Shown: positions 1 through 9,141 of the stretch, piece after piece
Layout of the letters: each line of letters opens with the position of its first letter
Position numbering within the stretch: position 1 is the stretch's first letter
Assembly: GCF_014648195.1 (NCBI RefSeq)
Contig: NZ_BMQQ01000018.1
Location: 79,818-143,817, forward strand
DNA from: Streptomyces purpureus
GTDB taxonomy: Bacteria; Actinomycetota; Actinomycetes; Streptomycetales; Streptomycetaceae
Length of the DNA stretch: 64,000 bases
Reading direction: 5' to 3'
Program-made: the position numbers and the translations under genes
Notes under the pieces: generated by a model
Told to the model about the DNA's origin: nothing
Database searches by the model: none
Seen by the model: the letters and a program-made list of their open reading frames with translations, nothing else

Positions 1-2
1 TC

Positions 3-1367
3 ACCTACCTGCGCCACGACCTCTCCACCGACCTGCACAGCCTGCTGCTCGGCGGTCTGGGTGACCACGCCCTCGTCGTCGACCCGGGCCACATCGGCCG
101 GGGCGCCGACATCGCCGCCCGAGCGGGAACGAAGGACTTCCTCGTCCTGGGCACCCCGCACGCCCCCGACGAGCGATGGTCAGAAACAAGTGAGGATCTG
201 CTCGCGGCAGCCGCCAGGGTTTCCGCCGAGCCGTTCGCCTGTCCGGCCCGACCGGACGCCGTGCACACCCTCCTGCACACCGGCGGTTCCACGGGCCACC
301 CCAAGGGCGTATGCCACACAGCCGCGCAGCAAGTCGGCTTCCGGCTTCAGCTGCTCGACCTGAGGCCGCCCGGAGGGCGGGAGCTGCTGTGCACCCCGCC
401 TGCCGCGATCGGCGGCTACCTCGCGGATCTGGCGCTCTACGGCGGCGGAACAGTCGTACTGACGGAGGGCTTCGACGCGGCCGGCGTGCTCGAGGTGATC
501 GAGCGGGAACGCATCAGCGGCGTCTACCTGCCACCCCCCATGCTCTTCGAGCTCCTGGACCACCCGGACCTCGCCAGGCGGGACACCTCCAGCTTGACGC
601 ACATCGTCTACGGCGGCTGCGCCGCCTCCCCCCGACGCGTGGCCGACGCGCTGAGCCACTTCGGACCCGTGCTCATCCAGGTGTACGGGCAGACCGAGAC
701 CGGCATCATCACCGCCCTGCGGGCCGAGGACCACGATCCGGACCGGCCCGAACGACTGCGCTCGGTCGGAAAGGCCCTGCCCGGCGTCCAGGTGGCCGTC
801 CGCGACGAATCCGGCCTCGACCTGCCGACGGGCGCCGTCGGCGAAATCTGCGTGAAGTCCCCCATGGTCATGCGCGGCTACTGGAAGCAGCCCGAACTCA
901 CCCGTGAATCCCTGTCCGGAGGCTGGCTGCGCACCGGAGACCTCGGCTGCCTCGACGAGCACGGCTACCTCACCGTGGCCGGGCGCGCCAACGAAGTGAT
1001 CAACAAATCCGTGGGGCGAATCCACCCCGCCGAAATCGAAGACGTTCTCAACTCCCGGCCCGACATCGCGGACTGCGCCGTCTTCGGGGTGCGCCGATCC
1101 GACTGGACGGAGGATGTGCACGCGGTCGTCGTACCGGTACAGGGCACCGCGCTCGACCACCAGCACATCCGGGAGTTCGTCCGGACCACGCTGGGCGCGC
1201 GGTACGAACCGTCCGCTGTCACGGTCGCCGCGGAAATCCCCTTGACTGAGTCCGGAAAGCCGGACAAGAAACTCCTCAGGCAACGTGCACAGACGACGGT
1301 TACGGTCGGACATGACGACGCAATTGAAAGTGGCCTCGAAAGTGGCCTCGACGGTCAGCGAGCTTGA
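3..1367 (+). CDS. AMP-binding acyl ligase, 5' truncated by window edge
   Basis: ANL-superfamily adenylate-forming enzyme that would activate a carboxylic acid as acyl-AMP (and possibly acyl-CoA). The frame is open from base 3 and its start lies outside the window; about 454 codons are visible. Motifs in order: P-loop-like TGGSTGHPKG (near 282-311), A5 YGQTETG (near 688), GEICVKSPMVMRGYW (A6), GWLRTGDLG (A7), GRANEVINKSVGRIHPAEIE (A8 hinge) and PLTESGKPDKK with the expected A10 lysine. No carrier domain follows, so the acyl group must go to CoA or to a separate acceptor. It overlaps the next gene by 56 bases, which implies one operon. The acid substrate cannot be read from the sequence. Confidence 0.9.
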   Translation, partial: TYLRHDLSTDLHSLLLGGLGDHALVVDPGHIGRGADIAARAGTKDFLVLGTPHAPDERWSETSEDLLAAAARVSAEPFACPARPDAVHTLLHTGGSTGHPKGVCHTAAQQVGFRLQLLDLRPPGGRELLCTPPAAIGGYLADLALYGGGTVVLTEGFDAAGVLEVIERERISGVYLPPPMLFELLDHPDLARRDTSSLTHIVYGGCAASPRRVADALSHFGPVLIQVYGQTETGIITALRAEDHDPDRPERLRSVGKALPGVQVAVRDESGLDLPTGAVGEICVKSPMVMRGYWKQPELTRESLSGGWLRTGDLGCLDEHGYLTVAGRANEVINKSVGRIHPAEIEDVLNSRPDIADCAVFGVRRSDWTEDVHAVVVPVQGTALDHQHIREFVRTTLGARYEPSAVTVAAEIPLTESGKPDKKLLRQRAQTTVTVGHDDAIESGLESGLDGQRA

Positions 1368-2085
1368 CCAGGTCTTCCACCTGCGACGACGGGTGTTCGT
1401 GGAAGAGGTCGGCTACATCGAATCAGGCGATGCCGAACCGATCCAGCTGGCCGACGAATTCGACAGCCTTTCCACCGCCCGGCTCATCGTCGCCTACGAC
1501 GAGACAGAGCCTGTCGCCACCCTCCGCCTGATGCTCCCGGAGCAAGGACCTGCCGCGCGCCGGCACGACCACGCGATGGAGGTCCACGACGCGTGGCGGT
1601 TCGAGGGATTCGACCCCGGCGACCGGTACGCCGAGCTCGCGCGCATGTGCGTGCTGCGATCCCACCGTCGGCAGGGCGCCTCCCTCGCCATTCTGGCGCT
1701 CGCCCGGCGTGAATCTCTCGCCGCAGGCGTGACGCACTGGGTGGCGCGGGCCACGATGGAAACCGATCACCCCGAAGACGCACGGCTCATCCATGCCATC
1801 GCCCAGGCACGCGGACACTGCGATGTGCCACAGCGGGCCATCGCCCTCGACCCCTCGCCCGAGACCGGCGTCGGCCTCAGGCCCTTCTACAGCGAGGCGG
1901 AGCGTAAGGCGGGGGCCGATTCGATCGACGGGCTGCCCTATCCGAGGGCGCTCAACCTGTTCGCCGGCCTCGGCGCACGCTATGCCGGCCCGCCCTGCTT
2001 CCTGCCGAGCTGGGGCACCTACGTCCTGCCCCTCGTACTGGACATGTGCGACCTGTCGTCCGCAGTGACCGAACTCCCCGTCTGA
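1312..2085 (+). CDS. LuxI-like / GNAT-fold N-acyltransferase
   Basis: 257 aa. The N-terminal pattern (FHLRRRVFVEEVGYIE near residues 22-37, then VATLRLMLPE and YAELARMCVLRSHRRQGASL) resembles the autoinducer-synthase/N-acyl-amino-acid-synthase branch of the GNAT fold, where an acyl thioester donates to an amine. RRQG is the likely acyl-carrier binding turn. I chose ATG 1312; an in-frame GTG at 1285 would add nine basic residues that do not fit the family. The gene begins inside the upstream acyl ligase and is 31 bases from the hydroxylase-like gene, so acyl activation and transfer are probably coupled. Whether the product is a signal, lipid or antibiotic is unknown. Confidence 0.72.
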   Translation: MTTQLKVASKVASTVSELDQVFHLRRRVFVEEVGYIESGDAEPIQLADEFDSLSTARLIVAYDETEPVATLRLMLPEQGPAARRHDHAMEVHDAWRFEGFDPGDRYAELARMCVLRSHRRQGASLAILALARRESLAAGVTHWVARATMETDHPEDARLIHAIAQARGHCDVPQRAIALDPSPETGVGLRPFYSEAERKAGADSIDGLPYPRALNLFAGLGARYAGPPCFLPSWGTYVLPLVLDMCDLSSAVTELPV

Positions 2086-2116
2086 AGAAGCACTCGAGAA
2101 CACTCCGGAGACCGCC

Positions 2117-2824
2117 ATGCCCACGTTCGCGATCCGATGCTTCGAGCGCATCGTTCATCACCGTTCGTCGATCGGGAACTCCGCCTTCTTCCCCGCCGAT
2201 GTGTTCCCCTGGGCCGCGACGCTGGAGCGGAACTGGCAGAGCATCCGCGGCGAACTGGATCAACTCCTCGCCCACCGCGACGATCTGCCCAACTTCCAGG
2301 ACATCTCGGAGGAGCAGCGCGCCCTGACCGCCGACGCCAACTGGAAGACGTACTTCTTCACCGCCTACGGTGTCCCCTTCGCCCAGAACGCCGACAGGTG
2401 CCCGCGTACGACGGAACTCCTGGCGGGCGTCGACGGCCTCGAGACGGCCTTCTTCTCCATCCTCGGGCCAGGAAAACACCTACCGGAGCACCGAGGCCCG
2501 TACAACGGAGTCATCCGCTACCACCTGGCCCTGAAGGTCCCCTCTCCCGCCACCGATTGCGGCATCACCGTCAACGGCGAAACCGCCCACTGGGAAGAGG
2601 GCAAGAGCATGGTCTTCGACGACAGCTACCCGCACGAAGCCTGGAACCGGACGAGTGAGGACCGAGTCGTGCTCTTCATGGACGTCCAGCGGCCCTTGCC
2701 CTTCCCGTACGCGGCGCTCAACCGTCGCATCATCCGGCGCATCGGCAAGAGCCCGTACATCCAGCAGGCAAAGGCCAAGCACGCCGCCTGGGAGAAGAAC
2801 TTCGAAGAGGCCCGCAAGGGCTGA
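2117..2824 (+). CDS. Aspartyl/asparaginyl beta-hydroxylase-type dioxygenase
   Basis: 235 aa. The central region matches the Fe(II)/2-oxoglutarate Asp/Asn beta-hydroxylase fold. A first metal His lies in LPEHRGPYNGVIRYHLAL (near residue 125), followed by GKSMVFDDSYPHEAWNRT carrying the second His and the downstream region expected to bind 2-oxoglutarate. A Shine-Dalgarno-like CGGAGA precedes ATG 2117. It sits 31 bases after the N-acyltransferase and 14 before the exporter, so hydroxylation of an amino-acid part of the product is a plausible tailoring step. The substrate is inferred only. A fatty-acyl or lipid substrate, as in LpxO-like relatives, is the alternative. Confidence 0.8.
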   Translation: MPTFAIRCFERIVHHRSSIGNSAFFPADVFPWAATLERNWQSIRGELDQLLAHRDDLPNFQDISEEQRALTADANWKTYFFTAYGVPFAQNADRCPRTTELLAGVDGLETAFFSILGPGKHLPEHRGPYNGVIRYHLALKVPSPATDCGITVNGETAHWEEGKSMVFDDSYPHEAWNRTSEDRVVLFMDVQRPLPFPYAALNRRIIRRIGKSPYIQQAKAKHAAWEKNFEEARKG

Positions 2825-2838
2825 GGTCCGGAGAGTCC

Positions 2839-4254
2839 GTGTCCGCCGACGACACTCTGACCAGCACACCACCCAGCCCGACCCGCCAGGGCACCACGGT
2901 GCTGATGATCCCGCTGATGCTGGTGCTCTTCGTCACCAATCTCGACCAGACCAGCGTGGCGGTCGCACTGCCCAGCATCGGCGCCGACCTCCGGGCGACC
3001 GCCGGTGTCTCCTGGGTCGTCACCGCCTATCTGCTCACCAGCGCGGTCACCACACTGATCTTCGGCAAGCTCGGCGACATGTACGGCCGCAAGAGGATGC
3101 TCCAGATCGGCATCGCGGCCTTCCTGCTGGGGTCACTGCTCTGCAGTGTCGCCAACAGCCTCACCATGCTCGTCCTGTCCCGTGCGTTGCAGGGGGTGGG
3201 CGGGCTGACCTCCCTCGTCATGGCCATCACCGGCGATCTCGTCCCGGCCCGGCGTCGCGCCACCTACCAGGCCGCGACCGTGGCGGTCTCCCTGCTCGCC
3301 CTGATCGCGGGCCCCCTGCTGGGCGGTGTCTTCGCCCAAGGGCTGTCGTGGCGGTGGATCTTCTACATCAACCTGCCCATCGGCGTCGTCGCTCTCCTCG
3401 CCATCGGGGCCCTGCTCCACCTGCCCGACCGCAGCACCGAAGAGCGAGTCGACCTCCCCGGTGCCCTGGCCGTCACCGTCTTCACCACTGCCGTCCTGCT
3501 CGTCACCACCTGGGGAGGCCACGCCCACCCCTGGTCCTCGCCGCTCATTCTCGGGCTGACCACCCTGAGCGTGATCGCCCTGGCGGGCTATCTCCGTATC
3601 GAAAGCCGTGCCACGGCCCCCATCACACCCCTGCACCTGTTCCGCTCCGGAGCCTTCACCTCCGCCTCGGTCCAGTACCTGATCGCCACGCTGGTCCTCT
3701 TCGTGGCCATGCTGTACGTACCCATGTTCCTGCAGAGCGCACAGCACAAGTCCGCTGTCACGGCAGGGCTGTTCATCATCCCCCTGCTCGCCGGCCTGGT
3801 CGTCGCCACGATGATCTCCGGCCCGCTGATCACCAAGACCGGCCGCTACAAGCCCTACCCCGTCATCGGCGCCACCCTGGCCGGCGCCGCGATGTTCTGC
3901 GTCAGCCGTGCCGACCAGCACACCAGCCCGCTCGCCCTGATCGTCCCGCTGGCGCTCGCCGGCGCCGGCCTGGGACTGGTGATCCAGGTCTGCCTCCTCG
4001 CCGGCCAGAACGCCGTCGACAGCCGGCACCTGGGCGCCGCGACCAGCACACTCATCTTCTTCAGAAGCATGGGCGGCGCATTCGGCTCCGCCCTTTTCGG
4101 CGCCCTCCTCACCGCTCGACTCCCGCACGGCAGCCCCACCCCGGACGACTCCAGCCACGCCTTCCAACAGGTGTTCCTCTGGACAGTTCCCTGCATGGCC
4201 GTCGCCCTGGCCCTGGCTCTGCTGGCGCGGGAGAAGCCGCTCGCCGAGCGATAG
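2839..4254 (+). CDS. MFS exporter, DHA2 (14-TM) type
   Basis: 471 aa integral membrane protein with about 14 hydrophobic segments. Early motif LDQTSVAVALPSIGADL and motif A as FGKLGDMYGRKRMLQIG (near residues 75-92) are typical of drug:H+ antiporters of the EmrB/QacA class. GTG 2839 is preceded by GGAGAG. It is the last gene of the operon, 14 bases after the hydroxylase-like gene, and probably exports the product of that operon or gives self-resistance. The substrate is not predictable from sequence. Confidence 0.9.
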   Translation: MSADDTLTSTPPSPTRQGTTVLMIPLMLVLFVTNLDQTSVAVALPSIGADLRATAGVSWVVTAYLLTSAVTTLIFGKLGDMYGRKRMLQIGIAAFLLGSLLCSVANSLTMLVLSRALQGVGGLTSLVMAITGDLVPARRRATYQAATVAVSLLALIAGPLLGGVFAQGLSWRWIFYINLPIGVVALLAIGALLHLPDRSTEERVDLPGALAVTVFTTAVLLVTTWGGHAHPWSSPLILGLTTLSVIALAGYLRIESRATAPITPLHLFRSGAFTSASVQYLIATLVLFVAMLYVPMFLQSAQHKSAVTAGLFIIPLLAGLVVATMISGPLITKTGRYKPYPVIGATLAGAAMFCVSRADQHTSPLALIVPLALAGAGLGLVIQVCLLAGQNAVDSRHLGAATSTLIFFRSMGGAFGSALFGALLTARLPHGSPTPDDSSHAFQQVFLWTVPCMAVALALALLAREKPLAER

Positions 4255-4260
4255 CGGTGC

Positions 4261-5640
4261 CTAAGCCCCCGCCGCGCGGCAGGTCGTATCGCCGGCGGGG
4301 AGTCGCCCGTGAGCCACGTACGTACGGATGACCTCGATGACGCAGGCGTTGTCCTGGCCGACCCATGGTGGTGGCCCCCCTCCAGGGTGAGGAGTCGAGA
4401 GCTCGGGAGCAGGCGGCGCAGGACCCGTGCCCCTTGGTAGGGGGTGCGAGGGTCGCCCGTGGCGGCGGTGAGGAGGACGGCCGCGTCCTTCCGGATGGCG
4501 GTGGGCTGTTCGCGAGGTGGCGTGGGCCAGAAGGCGCACGGCGTGATGTTGTGCACCGCGGGGCCGAAGACGGGGTGGGCCTGGCGGCTGCGTCGGATGT
4601 CCTGCCAGTACGTCTCCGGGTCGTGCGGGGCGGCGACGTCGCCGCACAGGATGGCGGCCGCGGCACTGCCGTACGCGGAAGCCGTCCCGGCGAACAACCA
4701 CTCCAGCGACGCCCCAAGAACCGCATCCGGAACGGCCGGCTTGCCGTCGGCGGCCTGAGCCAGCACCACCAGCGCGCCGGCGAGCGCCTTCCGCTCGCTC
4801 TCCGCGTCACTGATCAGGTGGTGCAGCAGCAGTGCCGGCACCACAGTGTCGTCCACGTGGAACACCCGCGGGGCCGCCCCGACGACCAGCGGCCGCTCCG
4901 CCGCGGCCCGCACGATGCCGTGGACCCGGGCGAGCACCTGAGCGCGGGTGCGACCGAGCCCGTACCGCGCATGGCGGTGCGCCGCCCACGTCGCCCAGGC
5001 GGAGAGCGCCGCCTCGTTGGCCGGTGCCGCGTCCCTCAGGAGCCGTGTGTCGTAGCGCAACGGGTCCATGGGCCCGTCGAAGACGGCACGGTCGAGGCGG
5101 CCGGGGAACATCTGGGCGTAGACGGCGCCCAGATAGGTCGCGTAGGAGAAGCCGTAGTACGAGATCCGGCGTTCCCCAGGACACCACGCACGATGTCGAG
5201 GTCGCGAGCGGTGTTACGGGTCGTCGCGTACGGCAGCAGATCGGACCGCGTACGCAGGCAGCGATCGGCGAGGTCCCTCTGGAAGGCGACCTGGCGTTCG
5301 AAGCTGCGACGGGTGAGACCGGCGGAACGCAGCGCGTGACCGGTGGGCCACCGGCAGTCGAGGGGGGCGCTGCGCCCCACGAACCGCGGGTCGTAGCCGA
5401 CGACGTCGAAGCGAGAGGCGATGCCCGCCATGGCGGCAGGGGGCTCGGAGCCGTTCTGGAGCGCCGAATCACCCGGACCGCCGGCCACCAGCACCATCGT
5501 GCCGATCCGGTGCGCGGTGTCGGTCGCCGCGACCCGGGACACGGCCACCACGGTCGTACGGCCGTCGGGATCGCCGTAATCCAGCGGAACGGTGATCCCG
5601 GCACACCGCGCACCCACCTGTTCGCGCGCGATCCGGTCTT
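4261..5640 (-). pseudogene. TAP-like alpha/beta hydrolase, two frameshifts and no clear start
   Basis: Reads as a secreted tripeptidyl-aminopeptidase-type hydrolase in three consecutive frames. Frame 1 runs from ARCAGITVPLDYGD to DLDIVRGVLG (about 5615-5180). The frame then breaks near 5172-5178, where one G in GGGG appears missing. The sequence resumes as RISYYGFSYATYLGAVYAQ with the nucleophile elbow and runs to LLTLEGGHHH. A second one-base loss near 4363-4368 displaces the C-terminal part (VGQDNACVIEVIRTYVAHG), which ends at 4261. No signal peptide or start is seen upstream, where an opposite-strand gene begins. Either a decaying gene or homopolymer sequencing errors. The gene faces the exporter tail to tail. 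Confidence 0.75.
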
Positions 5641-5653
5641 CGACGCCAAGGTG

Positions 5654-6343
5654 ATGGCGATCCAGCGGTGGCGCGACCGTCTCTCGCCCATGCCACGCAC
5701 GGCACCGATGCCTCTCACGGGCCGCCTCTGGCACCTCGGTGCCAACCTGGCCGCGCCCGCCATGATGCTCACCCTGGCGCTGTCCTTCGACGGCGGCTAC
5801 GGGAGCCAGACCTGGTGGCCATGGCGCCACGAGGCGACCTCGATCCCGGCCGCCTGCAAGGCCCTCGACCGGCTACCGGAACCCGATCCCGTCACCGCGC
5901 TCGTCGGCCAGGGCGAGGGCAACCCCAACGAGGACGAGGAGGTGGGAAAGCAGACGAGCGAGTGCCAGTGGGGGAGCGGGCCCGACCCACGGCTCACGGT
6001 GACCTTCCACCGCTACGACCACTTCGTAGGCAAGACCGGCACCGACAGAGCCCGCGACACCTTCGACGAAACCCTGGGAACCGACTTCCGCGGCAGCTGG
6101 CGACAGCCCCTGACCTCTCTCGGTGACCGGGCGGTCATCCACGACCCGGCCAAGCTGCCGCCGAACCCCGTCAACCGCATCGGAGCGTTGATCCTTCAGG
6201 CCAACGTGGTCGTTCACATCACGTACGAGGGCGCACTGCCACCCGGTCCCGCGGCCCACGAGGTCGAACGGCTCGCCCGCCAGGCGATGTCCGAGATCGG
6301 ACCGTCCTTTCACCACCGCATGGTCGGGCTGGTCCAGGTCTGA
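5654..6343 (+). CDS. Membrane-anchored hypothetical protein, DUF3558-like
   Basis: About 229 aa from ATG 5654; ATG 5690 or 5708 are alternatives and no convincing Shine-Dalgarno decides between them. One hydrophobic segment near residues 25-42 (GANLAAPAMMLTLALSF) is followed by an extracytoplasmic domain with an acidic stretch (GQGEGNPNEDEEVGKQ) and an ECQW motif. The pattern SLGDRAVI, then ANVVVHITYEG, then EVERLARQAMSEI recalls actinobacterial DUF3558-type cell-surface proteins, but I do not recognise it firmly. It is convergent with the VOC gene and divergent from the broken hydrolase. Function unknown. Confidence 0.55.
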   Translation: MAIQRWRDRLSPMPRTAPMPLTGRLWHLGANLAAPAMMLTLALSFDGGYGSQTWWPWRHEATSIPAACKALDRLPEPDPVTALVGQGEGNPNEDEEVGKQTSECQWGSGPDPRLTVTFHRYDHFVGKTGTDRARDTFDETLGTDFRGSWRQPLTSLGDRAVIHDPAKLPPNPVNRIGALILQANVVVHITYEGALPPGPAAHEVERLARQAMSEIGPSFHHRMVGLVQV

Positions 6344-6380
6344 GGCGGGGAGCCGGGGCCAGGCACGCGGGCACCGGCGC

Positions 6381-6764
6381 TCAGACGGGCTGGATCCGGG
6401 CGTGCAGGAGGCAGAACTCGTTGCCTTCCGGGTCGGCCAGCACGTGCCAGTTCTCGGTGCCGGTCTGGCCGACGTCGACCGGCTTGGCGCCGAGGGCGAG
6501 CAGACGCTCCAGCTCGGCGCCCTGGTCGCGGTCGGTGGCGTTGACGTCGATGTGGAGCCGGAGTTTCCCGGTCCGCGGGGCGTCGCTGGGACTGAGGACG
6601 AGGGTGGGCAACGGGCCGCCGAAGCCAACGCCGGGCGGCCCGATCTCGATGCTTCCGTCGTCGTCCCGGAGGAGCTCGACGTAGCCGAGGACCTCGCTCC
6701 AGAATGCGGCGAGCCGGCCGGGGTCGGTGCAGTCGATCACTAACTCACTGATACGGCATGCCAT
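6381..6764 (-). CDS. VOC-superfamily protein (glyoxalase/bleomycin-resistance fold)
   Basis: 127 aa. It has one full VOC module pair: MACRISELVIDCTDPGRLAA with FWSEVLGY at the start, and WHVLADPEGNEFCLLHA at the end carrying the usual terminal acidic/metal position. Members bind small hydrophobic ligands or metal-chelated substrates; without a partner gene the role cannot be narrowed. It lies between two unrelated genes and may be monocistronic. A second VOC gene occurs at 34058. Confidence 0.85.
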   Translation of the reverse strand: MACRISELVIDCTDPGRLAAFWSEVLGYVELLRDDDGSIEIGPPGVGFGGPLPTLVLSPSDAPRTGKLRLHIDVNATDRDQGAELERLLALGAKPVDVGQTGTENWHVLADPEGNEFCLLHARIQPV

Positions 6765-6800
6765 GCCGGCCAGTGTACGTAGGTGATGCTCCGTGCTCGC

Positions 6801-7895
6801 TCAGCCGGCGTGAAGGACGCGGAAGCGATCGGGTTCCCCCGGATCTCGGTCAACGACGTGGACGGGCGCCCACCTCCACTGCCACACGCTGATGCCCGGT
6901 GTGCGGGAGAACCGGATCTGCCCGCGGGTGCCTTCGACCGCGACGCGCGGCCAGGATTCGGCGATGCGCGCGCGGTCCGTGCCATGTGAACGCAGCACAT
7001 CGGCGAGGACGGTGACCGTGTCGTAGCCCTCGAAGGCGACGAAGGAGGGCGCTTGGGCCAGCTGCTCGCGAAGGGTCGTCTCGACCCGGGCACCGAGTGG
7101 GCTGAGGCGCTCGGGCCGGTAGCGCAGGAACGGGATCGCGGCGCTGTCCTCGCCCAGCGACGCCGCCCACTCGGCGAACTCCGGCTGCCCGGCCGGAGCA
7201 CCGATGAGGAGCCCGGCGACGCGCTGGTCGCCACGGACGGCCTTGACGATCGGCACCGCCGGGTCCGGGTGGCCGACCAGGAGCAGGAGGGCGGTCGCGC
7301 CAGTGTTGACGAGTTCGTCGCACAACGCCGAGGGGGTCAGCGCGTTCATGTCGAATTCGACGACGGTGCCGCCGCGTGCGGCGAAGTGGTCCCGCAGAAT
7401 GCGGGTCCCGGTCGCCCAGTAGACACTCGCCTGGGTTGCCACGGCGATACGGCTGTGTCCCGCGCCCAGAAGAAAGTCCGCGTAGACCCGCCAGCCCCGG
7501 GACTGCGGCGGCGAAAGCCGCGCGACCCACTCCGTCGGCTGCTCGGTGAGCGCGTCGAGAACCGCCGACGAGCAGAGGAACGGCAGGCCGAGGGCGTCGG
7601 CCCTGGCGGCAGCGGAGCGAGCGACGACGCTGTGATACTCCCCTGCCACGGCCGACACGCCCAGGCCGGCCAGTTCCTCCACGGCCGCCGCGGCCTTCCG
7701 CGGATCGGCCGCGGTGTCCCGGACCACCAGCTCGAGCGGCCTTCCGCCGATCCCACCGGCGTCATTCACGTCGCGAACGGCCAGCTCGAGTCCGGCGAGC
7801 AAGTGCCGGCCCGCCCCCACCCAGCCAGGCCGCGTCAGCGGAACAAGAGCGCCGATCTGGACGGAAGATCCGTCTGATATGGGGGACAAAGACAT
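6801..7895 (-). CDS. Orphan type-I periplasmic-binding-fold protein without signal peptide
   Basis: 364 aa with the branched-chain amino acid/amide substrate-binding fold: IGALVPLTRPGWVGAGRHLL, then LAVRDVNDAGGIGGRPLELV and the RDTAADPRKAAAAVEEL stretch, with a second lobe from about residue 130. The N-terminus begins MSLSPISDGSSVQIGALVPL with no hydrophobic signal or lipobox, so the product appears cytoplasmic. No ABC permease or ATPase gene is adjacent. It could be a ligand sensor, or a binding protein that lost its leader. The start may be misplaced, but no upstream in-frame signal sequence was seen. Confidence 0.75.
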   Translation of the reverse strand: MSLSPISDGSSVQIGALVPLTRPGWVGAGRHLLAGLELAVRDVNDAGGIGGRPLELVVRDTAADPRKAAAAVEELAGLGVSAVAGEYHSVVARSAAARADALGLPFLCSSAVLDALTEQPTEWVARLSPPQSRGWRVYADFLLGAGHSRIAVATQASVYWATGTRILRDHFAARGGTVVEFDMNALTPSALCDELVNTGATALLLLVGHPDPAVPIVKAVRGDQRVAGLLIGAPAGQPEFAEWAASLGEDSAAIPFLRYRPERLSPLGARVETTLREQLAQAPSFVAFEGYDTVTVLADVLRSHGTDRARIAESWPRVAVEGTRGQIRFSRTPGISVWQWRWAPVHVVDRDPGEPDRFRVLHAG

Positions 7896-8051
7896 TCACC
7901 TCGGCCAAGTCAAGATCATCCGTACGGGCAGCCTACCCACGCCCGAGCCGCCGCGTCCCACGAATGAGTGGCACACCTGTGATCGCCGCCTGTCGTTAGG
8001 CGACCGAGGGGCCACGCGGCCTGGTGGACGACGGGTCTGGGTGAGGGTTCG
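7896..8051. promoter_or_regulatory. Divergent intergenic region between binding protein and polyprenyl synthase operon
   Basis: This 156-base gap separates two divergently read genes and must hold promoters for both. GAGGGTTC a few bases before ATG 8052 is a weak ribosome-binding candidate. I see no strong operator or hairpin. Confidence 0.4.
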
Positions 8052-9119
8052 ATGACACACGCTCCGGTGTACGGCGCCAGCCTGCTGAGTACGTCCGACG
8101 CCGGAGCGGACGCCGAGGAGCTGCTGAGACGGGGCAGGGAACTCGTCGACCCGCCGCTGCGGGAGGTCGTGGACCGGCTGCACCCGTCCATGGCCACGGT
8201 GTGCCGCTACCACCTGGGATGGGACGGCGACGGATCCCAGGGCACGGTGCAGCAGGCGGCCAAACGGGTCCGGGCAGCGCTCGCGCTGCTCTCTGTACGC
8301 TCCGTCGGCGCGCCCGAGCGGTTCGCCGCCGTCGCCGGTACGGCGGTGGAGCTCGTACACCAGCTCTCCCTGCTGCACGACGACATCATGGACGGAGACA
8401 CGGAGCGGCGGGGCAGGCCGGCCGCTTGGGCCCGGTACGGCACCGGCGCCGCCGTACTGGCCGGTGACGCTCTCGTCGTCCAGGCCGTCGCCACGCTCTT
8501 CCACGCGCGGGCCCCGGGATCCCAGGCGGCCATGGCGGAGCTCATCACCGCCGTGGAACAGATGGTGGAGGGCCAGGCGGAGGACCTCGCCCTGGAACAC
8601 CGACCCCTCGGTGAGATCTCCGCGAGCCGGTACGTGCGCATGGCGCGCGGTAAGACCGGGGCGCTCTTCGGCTGCGCGGCGGCCCTGGGAGCCGTTCTCG
8701 CGGACGCGCCGCCGGCCGTGGTGGGCGCGCTGCGCGGCGCGGGGTGCGGCCTCGGTGTGGCCTTCCAGATCCTCGACGACGTGCTCGGCCTGTGGGGCGA
8801 CAGCGAGCTCACCGGGAAGCCCGTCGGTACGGACCTGACCCGAGGCAAGAAGACCCTTCCGCTGGTACTGGCCGCGGCGTCCGGCTCCGCCGACGGCCGG
8901 CGGATCGCGGACCTGCTCGGCACCGCCCCGCCCACACCGGACCAGGTCGCCGAAGTCATGCGCCTGTTGGAGACCTCCGACAGCCGGGTACGCGCCGAGG
9001 AGGCCGCTGCCGGCCACATCGCGGCGGCCGTCGCCATGCTGGACGAGGCGGTGCTTCCCCACGACGTGCGGCAGCAGTGGGGTTCTCTCATCGACTGCCT
9101 GTCCTGCCGCAGGCGCTGA
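8052..9119 (+). CDS. Polyprenyl diphosphate synthase (trans-isoprenyl family)
   Basis: 355 aa all-alpha isoprenyl diphosphate synthase. The first Asp-rich motif is LLHDDIMDGD (near residue 115) and the second FQILDDVLGLWGD (near 240), each placed to bind Mg2+-diphosphate. KPVGTDLTRGKKTLPLVLA is the conserved region after the second motif. It would condense IPP with an allylic diphosphate; chain length is not determined here. It is the first gene of a four-gene unit with an ABC transporter and an SRPBCC protein, so its product may be a lipid carrier or terpenoid handled by that transporter. There is no terpene cyclase nearby. Confidence 0.9.
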   Translation: MTHAPVYGASLLSTSDAGADAEELLRRGRELVDPPLREVVDRLHPSMATVCRYHLGWDGDGSQGTVQQAAKRVRAALALLSVRSVGAPERFAAVAGTAVELVHQLSLLHDDIMDGDTERRGRPAAWARYGTGAAVLAGDALVVQAVATLFHARAPGSQAAMAELITAVEQMVEGQAEDLALEHRPLGEISASRYVRMARGKTGALFGCAAALGAVLADAPPAVVGALRGAGCGLGVAFQILDDVLGLWGDSELTGKPVGTDLTRGKKTLPLVLAAASGSADGRRIADLLGTAPPTPDQVAEVMRLLETSDSRVRAEEAAAGHIAAAVAMLDEAVLPHDVRQQWGSLIDCLSCRRR

Positions 9120-9141
9120 CCCACCCGAGAGAGGACTCACC

